From Metallyticus violacea (taxonomy: Eukaryota; Arthropoda; Insecta; Mantodea; Metallyticidae): DNA of 64,000 nucleotides. The notes below the pieces were generated by a model. It ran no database searches, was not told where the DNA came from, and saw nothing but the letters and a program-made list of their open reading frames with translations. The DNA is taken from contig CM060833.1 of NCBI GenBank assembly GCA_030762175.1, positions 159,479,501 to 159,543,500 of the forward strand, given 5' to 3'. Made by a program: the position numbers and the translations under genes. Each line of letters opens with the position of its first letter. The first letter of the stretch is position 1. Shown one piece after another: positions 34,429-45,779 of this stretch.

Positions 34429-34712
34429 ACCACCACGAGTGACCGAAGTCGATTAGGCGCGGACTCTTGAGCGAAGTCTGGGGTTCGAATCCCACCAGGA
34501 CCATTCCTGACTGCATTCCCCCCCCCCCCCCAGGTTTTCCTCAGTCCTCACAAGTGATAAATAGCAGGGAGGTACCCTAAACCTTGGCCTGGAATGCTTT
34601 TTTCCTTAAAAAAAAAATCATTTCCCAATTTATCATTTAATGTCATGTATCATCAGTGTCATCACCTGTAGTGCCTCAGTAGTAAAAACGGGCGTTAAAA
34701 ACTATTAAAAAA
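34429..34712 (+). mobile_element. SINE-A copy 15
   Basis: Full-length SINE-A (accaccacgagtgaccgaag head, B box ggttcgaatcc, tail acgggcgttaaaaactatta). The pyrimidine-rich body segment has become a C run (34518-34530). An imperfect 12-bp repeat atcatgagcgga / atcacgagagga flanks it (34417-34428 and 34713-34724). Confidence 0.9.
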
Positions 34713-35482
34713 ATCACGAGAGGACAGATTTCGAGTCAATAATGCCGAAGATTTGTTTGTCAGCGACCGTTGCTACCCATACGCATGGCCGGCAGATGGC
34801 TGACTGGAACGAATCGTATAACGGGTGGGAGATTTGAATATCTTCATTGCGCTGTTGCCATTACCAACCATATGACTTTAGTGTGCGTTTTTTCACTAAT
34901 TACAAATCGATCTTTACAAAATGACAATGAATTAGATGCAAGGGTGTGGTGGGCTCATGTGGACGAAGGCGGTTGGTAGTTTACTCCCTGGGACAGCCCC
35001 ATTGGGTTGCGGACAGGTTTTATTACCGCAATTTTCCGCTCCGCTGTTTCGTCAAATCAACTCCGGGGGTTAATTAAACTCTGTCTATGGGGGAAACAAC
35101 GTCACCACTACCGGAGATTTGAGATGCGCTACTTTTTACTGCTACAGGGCAAAAAGAAGTGATGAATGATAATTTTTCCCTTCAGTGCATCTTCAGCTTT
35201 TCACGAATTTCTGAATTTGAATGCTAAACTTATTAATGAGGATAAGCGCTGGGAATTGAAATACTTGATCCGGAACATTCGTTCTTATGCCCTACATAAA
35301 CCCGGAAACCACTGGCCTGTAGTTCATCCTCCAGTTTAAGGATGAACTATGTAAATGCTTCAAGTTACCAAACATCCAGAGGTACTATTTGCAGAACTTC
35401 AAAAGAATAGTTATTTATACTCCGTTTGTAGTTATGTTATATAAAAAGCATGGCTTTTTATTTTATTCCCCCCTGTTTCTTG
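34713..35482. other. Interval without recognised gene
   Basis: Short plus-strand frame 34770-34979 unrecognised. No transposon end or RNA gene seen. Confidence 0.4.
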
Positions 35483-35757
35483 TTTTTGTTTGTTTGTTTT
35501 ATTTACGGACGCTCTTTAACGTCTCAGGTCATCAGAGTCCCATTCTATTCAGGGCGTGAAACGGCCGACAAATTTTGCTCAGAGGCCTCTTCTTTCAGGC
35601 TTGAGGTTCTTTATCGTGCCGTAAATGTACGACACGGGATCCACGGCTTTACTTCCCTTCCGAAGGAAGCCATACTTACGATAAATGAGCCCGATAAATC
35701 CATCAATCCTGGCCGGGTTTGAACCCACGTTCTTGGGTTTAGAAGAAAGCAAGTAGT
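35483..35757 (-). mobile_element. SINE-B copy 8, head truncated (minus strand)
   Basis: Reverse SINE-B from tatttacggacgctctttaa through the body, ending in the head at ttgggtttagaagaaagcaa. The terminal cactacaccaccaggacc is missing. It abuts a short mariner fragment. Confidence 0.9.
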
Positions 35758-35759
35758 AC

Positions 35760-35800
35760 GCTGCAATCACATCTGCAATGATGGAATATGACGACATTTT
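35760..35800 (+). pseudogene. Short mariner fragment
   Basis: ctgcaatcacatctgcaatg followed by atggaa matches the mariner relic at about 39282-39310 (ctgcagtcatatctgcaatg atggaa). It is a ~30-nt remnant wedged between SINE-B copy 8 and family M copy 3. Confidence 0.55.
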
Positions 35801-35818
35801 TATTCGGGATCATCGGAG

Positions 35819-36100
35819 TACGAGAGTAGGCCCATAAGTTTCCGGCTTAACCATTTTCTAGGTCTGATAAAGACAAAAACTAATTTCACTTTTCAATATA
35901 GTTGCTCAAGAAGGACCTTCGAGGAAGGAAATTTAAGTGTGACGAAGAAGTGATGGATGCCCAGACAAGACCTCTGAGTATTTGGGGGGGGGGGTTGAAA
36001 TGTTAATTGAAAGATGTGAGAAGTGTATTGGAATAAAGGTTTTGTTTTTATCATACCTAGAAAATGGTCAGGGCGGAAACTTATGGACCTACCCTCGTAC
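35819..36100 (+). mobile_element. Family M mariner, short internal-deletion derivative
   Basis: The inverted ends are almost complete: left tacgagagtaggcccataag then tttccggc; right cggaaacttatggacctacc then ctcgta, within a TA target duplication. The interior (282 bp in all) keeps only the C-terminal coding stretch (aaggaccttcgaggaaggaa ...) and UTRs, so it behaves like a miniature element that depends on enzyme supplied elsewhere. Confidence 0.93.
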
Positions 36101-37050
36101 ATTAATATTATTTAATATGTTCGTATTTAAAAATAGACAATAAGTAAACATTTTAAAGCGGTAATGTGTTTTTCACGATTATCATAATCAATACCACCAG
36201 AAAGTTGATATTATTAATAATTCCACGAGTGCAGAGGGGCAGAACAAGGGAAACTATGAAACTACGAGTAGTATTTCCTGAGACTATTTGCCGCATACTT
36301 TTTTAAATAATATTAATAAAATAGAATATATACCTTAGTATTATTTTATCTTTCAATTTGCTACCATAATGAATTTAGTAACCACTCAGTAAATATTTTA
36401 TAATTAACTATGACCCAGGAGCAAATGCAAATCAATTGTTAGTCAGTTGTAATTTCTGTTCGTCACATTGCAATGACGGTGTTTGGTTGAAAATGAAGGA
36501 GCTGTAAATTGGATTGGTCATATTCAATGCCTAGCCTGAGGCATAGTCAATAGGTTTCGAGCATAACACACTCATCTCTTCTAATGATGAAACTTACTTT
36601 TAACCTTCCCCCTTTTTTTAATGGAGCCCCTGGCGATCGATCCTTCAGTGTATCATAATGATCGAGGAATAGAACTCGAGCGTCCCTAATAATGCTTAAC
36701 AGACAATCGATAGTATTGCCGGAAAGAGTGAAGTTTGGAGAGTGTGGGATGCAGAAGTTGAGAGGAATGCCACTTAGAGCCTTTGTTCCCATCCTGACAA
36801 GCTTGTCATGTAGTTAGCCCTAATCACTGGGGAGTTGCCAAGGAAACAAGGGATTTCTTGAACAAAAGACTAAAGAAGCGACCTGGATACAGATAACGTT
36901 CATCCATACATCCTCTTTGCGAGCATTTTTGGAATATTCCAGTTGCTTTTGAGGGAATTGGAAACTTAAATTCTTTATAATTCATCTCAGTCCAATTTAT
37001 TTTTACCAACAATAAATTATTGTGTAAAATGTGTATTTTAAGTTCTGACT
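36101..37050. other. Interval, possibly the decayed remainder of a transposon
   Basis: Minus-strand frames 36547-36792 and 36824-37012 are unrecognised. They lie directly downstream (in minus orientation) of the transposase relic at 37.1-37.5 kb and might be its degraded remainder, but no family block could be identified. Confidence 0.3.
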
Positions 37051-37129
37051 CTTTTTAACAGAAAAAAGGAAGCTGATAGTCAGAATAAGGGGAAATTATT
37101 CATACTTTCACTTTACTGGTATCAATTTA

Positions 37130-37500
37130 CATATGTAGGAAAAGTTACCGTTTTGAATTTGTCGTACAGCCGTTGGTTTCTGAAAATCCTCCCCATGAAG
37201 GACTTGCTGTAGGCTGATGTGATATGGAGTATTTGTGACGTTTATTCTCTCTCCTTTGAGAGATTGCCGAATCACGTTCCAGTTGATAGGAATTTCGGTG
37301 AGAATTAGCGGCAAATGCAGCTAATTTGGTGACTTCCAGTAGCACTTTTCATTCGATGGTGTTTTCTTGGTGCGACACCTCCCGTTTCAGAAAGTACGTT
37401 CGCAAGTCGTTGAGAATTTCTAACAGATGGCTGCCTTCTTTCAGGATATCGACCTCCGTATAAGTTGCAAGCTATTCTAGCATTTATGAGCTTTACCATA
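37130..37500 (-). pseudogene. DUF4817-type transposase N-terminal relic
   Basis: The minus-strand frame beginning at 37499 reads ARIACNLYGGRYPERRQPSV, then LANVLSETGGVAPRKHHR and SATG. This is a clear match to the family blocks LY..RYP.RR.PS / R.L.ETGSV.PRKH.R / SATGE. A frame change follows, and near 37170-37250 it gives YHISLQQVLHGEDFQK, matching PYHISLHQELHGDDFQ. This is the DNA-binding half of a DUF4817-type transposase from a family distinct from T. No catalytic region recovered. Confidence 0.8.
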
Positions 37501-37509
37501 AGTTTAAAT

Positions 37510-39110
37510 CATATCGATCCTTTCACCGATTGTGTATCGAACATCCATGATTGAAAACGAAGGGGAACTGGCTGAGGATAATGTCTTTTGAGGTTTGAAT
37601 TGGCAATGATGAACACTCGTTTATGTACCGATGTCAACAAATGAGCATCTGCATATAAACAAATGAGTTTCGTTCGTAGCAACAACAAAATAAAAGAGAA
37701 CTGAAAGTGAGTAAAAACATTTGCTGTTTTATTTACCCAATATCACATTACCTATCATCCCTAGCTGACAGATGTACTAGAACTTTTATACTGAAAATTG
37801 AATGCTCTTTTCATTCCCAGAAAAGAAAATACACCATTACATTTGAAAAAAATCAATTTGACTTTGAAATGAAATTGAGAATGACATTTCAAGGAAGAGT
37901 TAAGGTCACTATCTTATGTTTTCTCTAAGAACACTCAAATTTTGTCTGAAACTTTTTGATTTTCCCCTTCGTTTTGGAGAAAAATGGCCGGGACACTATA
38001 AATGCCTCACCCTGTGTAAGTCATGTCAATTCGTCTTGTCTTACAGCGCATACAAGACCCTAGCTCGAAATATCGTGCGTGTTTTTAGTTTTCGGTTTTG
38101 TTTTAGCTTCAAGAGTTAATTTTTTATATTGGAACGTCTCTGCGCCGTTTATGTATTTTATGTCTTTAGAGAATTTTTTCTTATTCTGTTAATAGAGGTA
38201 CACACAAACACACACACACATATGTATATACATATATGTCAATGTTTTATTTGAATAGTTGAATCACATTAGCTCAAAAACTTGGACAGTAGTTACTATT
38301 TCTTATAGCAATACAACAAGCTGTAGACCCAGTGATTTATTGAGTTGAAGTGCTGTTGTTTCTCGAAGGACTTCACAGAAAGGAAATTTCCCAAAACTCT
38401 CAACAGTGAAACCAAATGGAATGTAACGTGAATCAGAAACGCATTCCTGAACCTCTCTTCGCTGGTAAGCCGTGCCCAATGACCGCAACGAATTTCTGAA
38501 ACGCCACATAAAGACGCGAAGCATTATTCAACTGGACAAATTAATTTCCTAAGCTATGTGATGGTCAATAACCCCTCATTAATCCTATTTTCTAAACTGC
38601 GCCCTCTCGGTTCCTAACAAGATGAGAGAATGTGCATTAGACATGCTCTCCGCTTTCTATATCTCTGTTCCTTTGTTCCCCTGTATTAAATTTTGCTGCA
38701 TGTCTCCAGATAAGCCAAGCATAAGAGTAAGAGATAGATATAGCACATGCAGGTGGAAATATATTGCGAGGATGAAAGAGGTGAGCGAATAAATGTAATA
38801 AGAGTAAAAAATAACACATTTCTATAACCGCACAAAGACTATCGTATATAATATTTAGTGTATAGCCACAACGCTTCGCGTGTAACTGAAATGCGCGTAG
38901 ATTGTTTTCCGTTTACAGTATTGCAATAACAAGTAATGATATTTTGGTCTAGGACACTACCTCTATTATGCTAGGTATACTGTATATAGTACAGATAGTC
39001 TATTTTCCTCATTTCAGCTTTCAAGCTAGAAAATTGAAAGAGCCACAATGTGTTAACAAATTGTTATTTAACTATTACTAATTTTTATCTAATGTTACAC
39101 GTTTTATACG
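37510..39110. other. Interval without recognised gene
   Basis: The minus-strand frame 38303-38524 (RNSLRSLGTAYQRREVQECV and so on) looks more protein-like than its surroundings but I cannot place it. Frames at 37707-37928 and 37916-38119 are unrecognised. A short (CA)n run is at about 38203-38220. Confidence 0.35.
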
Positions 39111-40330
39111 AGCGACATTCGAAAAGCAGCCTATTTGTTTTTAAGAAAAATACAATATTTTGTGTATATATTCTGTAGCTTCTCACACTGTTTCATGTAG
39201 TTTTATACCAACATTCATAAACATTTAAGAAATGTGCAGTGTCAGTGGGTAAAAGCACCCAGGTTTTGGGCGGCCGCACACTGCAGTCATATCTGCAATG
39301 ATGGAACAGCCATTTGGTACAATCGGAGAATAACAATCAGACAAGCAGTTATTAAACTTCTTGATATCAACGTAGAATATTCCAAAATTGTGCCAGATGA
39401 TTCCCTTAAAGTCTGACCGCCATAATAAGGTAAAGAAATCAGCTATCTCTTAAGAGCTTTTTTTTTTTTTTTTTTTTTTTTTGAGTAGTGTTTAACGACC
39501 GTTTTTGCTACAGAGGCATTACAGGCGGTAGACACTGATGATACATGGGATGAAATAATATATTGGGAAATTATTTTTTTAAGGAAGGAAACGTTCCTGG
39601 TCTAGTTTAGGGTACCTCCCCGTCATTTGCCAATTTTGAGGATTGAGGAAAACCTGGAAAAAACCTCAGTCAGGCAGGACGGTCGGCGGAATTCGAATCC
39701 CAGATCTCCCCCTCGTGAGTCCGCGCCTTAAAGACCTCGGCCACCGTGGCGGTATCTCTTCAAAGTTGCTAGTTTGTTACAAGGCTGAAATTTCTTGACC
39801 AGCATTTTAACAGGAGATGAAGCATGAATTCACGACTACGAGCTTGACGAAGTAGGAACACAAAATTTTTCCTCGGTGAGGGAAGTTCGGGCCAATTAGC
39901 TGCGACTACAAAGAGATTTTAATGGGTGCCTCATAGTGAAACAGTAAACTTCATAATTTCAAAATATGTGGGGGGAGGAAAAAAAAAAAACTCCTTTGCA
40001 GTTGAACAAGCGCTGTTGGCGAATCCGATTTCCCAAAGTTGAGTTGACAACGTGAAGCCACATGCAAGTTTACACACCCGAGAAGAGAGCACTAGTCTTT
40101 GCTGGGACACCGATCCTTGCAACGTCTCATTTCCAGTTCTTCCGATGCATTCCTGAACAAAATTTGGCTGATGGGGAAGTCATAGCCGCAGCACGAAGAT
40201 GGCCTGAGACACAGACATGAGTGGTGCCGCCACGAGTTATTGGCTGTTGACATACAGATGGCGCAGCCATACATTTGCAAGCATTGTAATGAAAAAATCG
40301 CCGTAAAGGTCATTATAGTGTATTTGAAAG
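39111..40330 (+). pseudogene. DD34D mariner relic interrupted by SINE-A
   Basis: The left terminus is tacgagcgacattcgaaaag. Plus-strand translation gives, in order: NRRITIRQAVIKLLDINVEY then KIVPDDSLK (39305-39415, second helix-turn-helix, like NRRITI.E.A..L.IS.GS...I.HDDL); SINE-A copy 16; LTSILTGDEA then IHDYELDE (about 39788-39850, first catalytic Asp block TGDE); DNVKPHASLHTREE (about 40046-40090, second Asp block); and DGEVIAAARRW (about 40170-40205, C-terminal helix). Stops are frequent and the 3' inverted end was not found. Confidence 0.82.
39479..39752 (-). mobile_element. SINE-A copy 16 nested in mariner
   Basis: Reverse SINE-A preceded by a T run (39460-39482), from gagtagtgtttaacgaccgt to cggccaccgtggcggt. 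tatctctt occurs on both sides (39444-39451 and 39753-39760), consistent with a target repeat. The mariner must be older than this insertion. Confidence 0.92.
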
Positions 40331-41203
40331 CAAAAATTAAACTTAACTAAACTAAAATAATCCCAACAAAGAAAAATGTGTTTAATTACTAATTGAACGC
40401 TTCTAGTAGTGCGTATATTAATGCATAAACTAATATCAATTATACTCGTTCACTTTTAGCAAATACTTAAAAGAACGGGCTATTACATTTCATCGAATCT
40501 GAATGATTATTAAGTTCAATTGAGCATAATTAACAAATTTCACTATTATATCATTCTCATTTTTTAATGTGTTATATTTTCTAAGTTATCTACACATGCA
40601 ATAAACACCACTCGATCTTACAAGGTACCCGCAAGTCGCGGTAGTGGAGAACAAATGCCATGTAGTTAAATGGCTGGAAGTGGACTTTGTAGCAGTCATG
40701 TTAGTATTTAATCACACGAAAGATAATGGAAAACTGTAATGTAGCAAAGGAAATGATAACTATAAGGGTATACGGTTTTACAGTATAAGTTTTGCATGTA
40801 TTTCGAAGTGAATAAGCGAGATATTTTTTAATTTGAAGTGCGGCTAAAATAATTAACCACATTGCACACTAACACCTTCTGTTTACAAAACATTTTCTAT
40901 TCACACATAGAAATATTTGGGATTAACAGAGCCATGTGTGAAATCCTAACCAGTCGGTTTTCATCGCTACGGTTCGGGACTTCCGGGTAACTTCTATTTG
41001 TAAGGTCGAGTCAAAATACTTGGATTTATGAGTTTAGTTTCCCTCCATGTTTAACACTTCTTAATATATTATAAGGTTTTTCTTTAGGACGGTGTTTAAC
41101 AATATCCAATGTATATACGTAAAAAGATAAATATAAATATGTAAACATCAGTATTAACAGCAATATATACAATTATTCTAACCCTCTCATAACAAAAACA
41201 ACA
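40331..41203. other. AT-rich interval
   Basis: No reading frame, tRNA-like head or transposon end recognised. Confidence 0.45.
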
Positions 41204-41205
41204 AC

Positions 41206-41241
<36 letters not shown>

Positions 41242-41322
41242 TAGAATAGACGGTAAAAAGTATATATACGTGTATATCGAGGGTGCCAAAAATGTATACA
41301 CACTTTCACAGTAGATATCTAT

Positions 41323-41384
<62 letters not shown>

Positions 41385-41487
41385 AAGAAGAAGAAGAAGA
41401 ATAGACGGTAAAAAGTATATATACATGTATACAGAGGGTGCCAAAAATGTATACACACTTTCACAGTAGATATCTATTTAATATATT
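41204..41487. repeat. ~156-bp microsatellite-linked tandem duplication
   Basis: The segment starting aatagacggtaaaaagtata at 41244 recurs at 41400. Each copy is followed by the first ~50 bp of a family T element (gggtgccaaaaatgtataca to gtagatatctatttaata). The first copy then breaks into (AAT)n at 41324-41355 and (GAA)n at 41355-41401; only the second continues as a transposon. Another (AAT)n lies upstream at 41204-41241. This suggests slippage or unequal exchange between AAT tracts. Confidence 0.9.
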
Positions 41488-41601
41488 TCAAAATTGGATC
41501 GAAAAATAACAGTAATGTGTAGTATGATGTTCTGTAAAAAGATGTTACCCACATACATTATAATAGCGTTGCTACGTGATAGGTAAATCAACAATGAACA
41601 A

Positions 41602-42398
41602 ATGAATCCAAGATTATCGTTTGAACAACGGAAAGCAATTTTGAATTAGTATTGGAAAACCAAGAATGTTGTTTGATTGATTGATTTATTTATGGACGCT
41701 CTTTAACATCTCAGGTCATCAGCGTCCCATTCAACTCAGGGCGTGAAACGGCCGACAAATTTTGCCCAGAGGCCTCTCTTTCAGGCTTGAGGTTCTTTTT
41801 CGTGCCGTAAATGTACCACACGGGACCCACGGCTTTACTTCCCTTCCGAAGGAAGCCATACTTAGGATTTTTACGCCCCGAAAAAATCCATCGGTCCTGG
41901 CCGGGTTCGAACCCGCGATCTTGGGTGTAGGAGGCAAGTATGGTAACCACTACACCACCAGGACGAGAATGTTGTTCAATTTCAAAGGCAATGGAAACAT
42001 GTGTACAGAACAGAACCACCAACGGGAATTCCGTCATACACTCTACGGAAATGAGGAATTTTGTTTCCAACAAGATGGTGCACAACCACATTACCGCCAA
42101 GATGTACGTACATACCTTGATGACAAATCTTCCAAGGCACTGGATACGACAAAGAGCTCCAATTGAGTTTCCACCGCGTTCTCCAGATCTAATTCCGTTG
42201 GACTTCTACCTATGGGGAACTCTTAAGGATGTTGTGTACCGTAGAAAACCAGCTACACTGGCAGCACTTCGGGAAGAAATTGAAACGGCATGTGCTGCAA
42301 TCGCTGAGGACACTTTCGCAAACGTTGCTCAATCAGTAGTTCAACGTACTCAGAAGTGTATCGACGTCGATGGTGAGCATTTTGAGCAATTGTTGTAA
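41602..42398 (+). pseudogene. Family T transposase, SINE-interrupted
   Basis: The start codon at 41602 gives MNPRLSFEQRKAILN, a stop, then YWKTKNV. SINE-B copy 9 interrupts; the frame resumes with FQRQWKHVYRTEPPT, after which a deletion joins it to LYGNEEFCFQQDGAQPHY (second catalytic Asp) and, after a frame change near 42160, PRSPDLIPLDFYLWGTLKDV (third Asp) ending HFEQLL at 42398. The first catalytic Asp block is missing. Confidence 0.9.
41674..41965 (-). mobile_element. SINE-B copy 9 nested in family T copy 3
   Basis: Full-length reverse SINE-B from gattgattgatttatttatg to cactacaccaccaggac, bounded by an 11-bp perfect repeat agaatgttgtt (41663-41673 and 41966-41976) that belongs to the transposase gene. 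This proves insertion after the transposon arrived. Confidence 0.97.
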
Positions 42399-42521
42399 CT
42401 TTAAAAGTCTAAGATGATTAGTGCTCGTCATTTTCTGTTTGTGTGAATTCAGTTTTGTTATGTTATCACAGTTATGTCTTTGCTTGAAGTGTGTATACTT
42501 TTTTTGGCACTCACTGTATAA

Positions 42522-43089
42522 CTCTTGCTTTTTCCAATAATTTCGTCATAGACTTCATTGCAAGAAACATATGAAGATTCCGCACTACAGTATTGAGGGA
42601 AAAGCGAGGGAGATATTTTTGTTAATAGAAAGTAGGAACAATTTTTATAACATGCCTTGAATTACCTGTGCTGATCTGGAACAACATTTAAAACGTTTCA
42701 CTGCTTTTTTTTCTGTTTGTGCAAAACACGCCGATTTGATTATATAAGTAAAATATGAAAGTGTGCCAGAATGTGGAGACAGCGAAAACATAAAACGGTG
42801 TTAACTAAAAGAACATCACATGAACAGGAATGTCAATCTGTTGATGATGTAGGTTGCAACCTGGAGTATTTTTCAGTTTCCATTTAATGGTATGACTTAT
42901 TTACTAGTTTCCCTTGAGTGAAGCACATACTCTTAATGGGCCTATTAAGCGCGATTAGTGGAAAGCAGTAAAGGAAATGTAGGTACTTCAGTTTGCGCAT
43001 AACTAACGCCATCTTGGGGCAGTGTTTAAGTTCAGATAGTTGCAGATAGCAGTTATTACTTAGTTCACTTTAATGCACTAATCTTGCAT
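42522..43089. other. Interval without recognised gene
   Basis: AT-rich DNA with no recognised feature. Confidence 0.4.
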
Positions 43090-43600
43090 TCGTGTTCATT
43101 TGCTTTCCTTGTCAGAAGCATTGAACACTACAGTTTCATGAACCAATATTGATACCGTCTCCAGGTAATTTCTTCTGCGCAAATCCGAGAACTAGTAGCT
43201 GCATTAACGTGACTTCTTTGTCAGCTGAAACTTCCTCCAGATGTTTCCATGTATTAAAAAACCGAATATCTGAAAGATCCAGGCTGCAGGATGGTTAAGA
43301 GAAGTCAGTCAGTGCACCAAAGTTCAGCGACTCTTCTCGGGCGTGTGGCGTCGTGTTTTCATCTAATCTTTCACACAACGGATGCGCCAAAATCACTTGC
43401 TCAGATGCTCAAGAGTTCTTACGTTTACTTCGAAGCTCCGAAGTCAATTGTTTCACTACGAGGCATTGAACTCATCAATGTGGAAGCTCAGCAGGATGTG
43501 GCCATCACTCTGCTGGCCAGAATTTGCGGTTTTTACGTATATTCTGTTGTCTTAAGTTTCTCTTCTTTACTTCTTCCTTTCTCCTTTCCTTGAGCTATGA
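43090..43600 (-). pseudogene. Mariner relic (C-terminal half)
   Basis: Minus-strand translation gives LDENTTPHARRVAELW (about 43320-43385), matching the second catalytic Asp block HDNARPHTARV, and LDLSDIRFFNTWKHLEEVSA (about 43210-43275), matching SPDLAPSDFHLFGPLKKHL. The third Asp block is partly kept. Its termini were not identified. It lies just left of family M copy 1 but belongs to a different subfamily. Confidence 0.6.
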
Positions 43601-43652
43601 CGTAAGCATAGCCTGATCTTTAGCGTGCTTGCCCATTGACGTAGCCTATCGC

Positions 43653-44898
43653 TACGAGGGTAGTATCCATAATTTTCCGGCCTTTCACTTTCACTTTTCA
43701 ATATAGTTACCCTCTATCGCAATACAATTCTCACATCTTTGAATTAACGTTTCAACCCCTGCCCCATAATAGTTCAAAGACTTGTCTGGAAAATGGGCAT
43801 AAACAGCATCCATCACTTCGCCACACTTAAATTTCTTCCCCCGAAGGTCTTTCTTGTGTTTTGGGAAGAGGAAATAGTCACTGGGAGCTAGATATGGGCT
43901 GTAGGGTGGATGGTCGATCTCCTTGAAGCCACATTTCTTCACAGTTTCCTTTAAAACAGAACTGTGTGCACAGGCTCGTTGTCGTGAAGAAGGGGCTTAC
44001 CATCATTCACCTTTTCTCTCCCTTTCTGTTTGATGGAAGCACGTAGTCTGACCAGCATAGTACTCCACATTTACTGTGGTGTTTCTCTCCGTGAAGTCAA
44101 TGAAGAGTATTCCTTTACAGTCCCAAAAGATTGTGGCCATGATCTTGTTGGCTGACTGAGTGACCTTGGCCTTTAGAGGCGGTGCTTCGCCAGGTATACG
44201 CCTCTCCATTCATTCTCTTTTGGGCAAGAGAACACAGTAGATGTCCATAACTTCATCTGAAACAATGGTTTGCAGAACTTTTCTCTCGTTGCCACGGCAG
44301 AGCTCCAAAAATGCCTGGCTACATATGACTTGCTGCTTTTGAACCGAGGAAAGAAATCTAGGCACTCATCTTGCACTAACCTTATTTATGTTTAAATGTT
44401 CATGGATAATTCGACTAAAGGACTGTTGTTTTAGAAAGGCTCAACCTTGCTGCTATTTGTGTAACTTTGAGCCGCCGGTCTTCCATAATTTCTCCTTCCA
44501 CAAGAGCGATGCTTTTAGGAGTGAGCACCTTCAAGGACCGACCTGCAGGCTCTTCGTTTTTTATGCTTTCTCTGCTCATTCGAAAAAGTTTGGCCCATTA
44601 TTTTACGTAGAATATGAGAGGGGTGCTTCCCCACATACACCGTCCAATCGCTGTTTTATTTCATTTGGAGTAAGTCCTTCTTTCGTGAAGAACAGGTCGA
44701 TGCTCCATTTTGAACATGTCACAATCTTCTACACATAACCTTCTTTATGCAACTATATCTGAACAACTGAACACAGCGGAGCGGAAGTTATAGATGCCAT
44801 TATTCACTTAGCAGATAAAGTATGACACCAGATAAGAATTTTGTGAAGGTGATAATTCTTATCGGCGAGGCCGGAAACTTATGGTCCTACCCTGGTAA
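43653..44898 (-). mobile_element. Family M mariner, copy 1
   Basis: The inverted ends tacgagggtagtatccataa then ttttccggcc (left), and ggccggaaacttatggtcct then accctggta (right), enclose a ~1.25-kb element, the normal length of a mariner. The gene reads on the minus strand. Confidence 0.93.
43691..44727 (-). pseudogene. Family M mariner transposase (DD34D), decayed
   Basis: Minus-strand pieces in order: N-terminal WAKLFRMSRES and EGEIMEDRRLKVTQIAARLS (44460-44610); a core where IVSDEVMDIYC (about 44240-44275) keeps the Asp of the TGDETW block; then MATIFWDCKGILFIDF; then HPPYSPYLAPSDYFLFPKHK (43850-43915), whose final Asp is the third catalytic residue; ending NYIEK at 43691. At least three frame changes, so no functional enzyme. 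Family role: cut-and-paste transposition in the nucleus. Confidence 0.9.
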
Positions 44899-45779
44899 GT
44901 AACAGAATTAAGGGTAGTTCACTGCAGCTAGTTCATATAACTTTCCTAATGCTTTTCGGTTAAGATACAGTGAAATAGCTCTAGGGGTGAGTGTTTTCGG
45001 CCTTATAACTAATAAAATTTTGCGAGGTTCTTCACTGTTACCGAGGTTGTTTTATTTTTAAAGGTTGTATTATTTGTAAGCTTGCTTAAGATACCTTTTA
45101 GCCATGAATTGTGCCGTTAGGGCAATTGTCAAGACATGAAACTTAGGCAAGGTTTTAAACTATTATTTCTTTAAAATAAAAGGATTTATTCAACTCTAGT
45201 GTTTGTAATTTATTGCCCCGTAGTTGATATATCTTACTAGTTAAATGAGGCAGTTCTTTCAAGATTTATTATGTGAGTGCTTGTTTTTTTAAAATTACTT
45301 TTGAAAGTATTAATCATTCTTTACATTTTCAATACATTATTACTTTTTTTTCTGTATGTTAAAATGCTTTTTACAGCTTATAATCTTTAATTCGAACTAT
45401 TTTTCATTAGTTATGCAAATGATTTGTGTCGTTTAACAAATCATATTTATAGTGAGTACCATTCTCCTGCCGCATTGTTGAGTCGCCGTTTCATGGCCAC
45501 AACCTGGGAGCTTTCCTACAACATCTTTCTAAAGTTAGAGCTCTGAGATGTCTACAGCAGTATGTAGTTCTCAAATTATTATTGATACACAGTGCAATTA
45601 GCTATTTTTTTCACCACCCGAGGTGAAGTTAGGGTCACTTGTTAAGCTGTAAGTAGTAAGTCAAATGTTTTCTCTCCCGTTACAATACAAGTCAAGACTA
45701 GCTTTGTAACAAGCAAGCGATGACCCTGAAGAGACTACAGGTCCTATTCTTATGGTCAGCAGCTAGGCTTTGAGGAATG
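44899..45779. other. Interval without recognised gene
   Basis: AT-rich until about 45450, then gradually richer in GC towards the island that follows. No reading frame or repeat recognised. Confidence 0.4.

Larger units (their letters stand above)
41431..42521 (+). mobile_element. Family T DNA transposon, copy 3
   Basis: The left end acagagggtgccaaaaatgt then atacacactttcac, and the right end gtgtgtatactttttttggc then actcactgta, frame the element. It carries a nested SINE-B (copy 9) and a deletion in the transposase gene. It is the longest copy of the family here, though still not complete. Confidence 0.93.

Noticed and set aside
35450..35797. Recurrent open frames with LPKEAILRIF or EENLEKPQSGRT
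   Set aside because: The same peptides recur wherever SINE-B or SINE-A lies (for example 6.6, 8.4, 9.8, 13.9, 41.8, 52.3 kb); they are SINE bodies read through, not genes.
41602..42398. Active family T transposase
   Set aside because: First catalytic block is missing, stop and frameshift present, and a SINE interrupts the gene; all five copies are likewise deleted.
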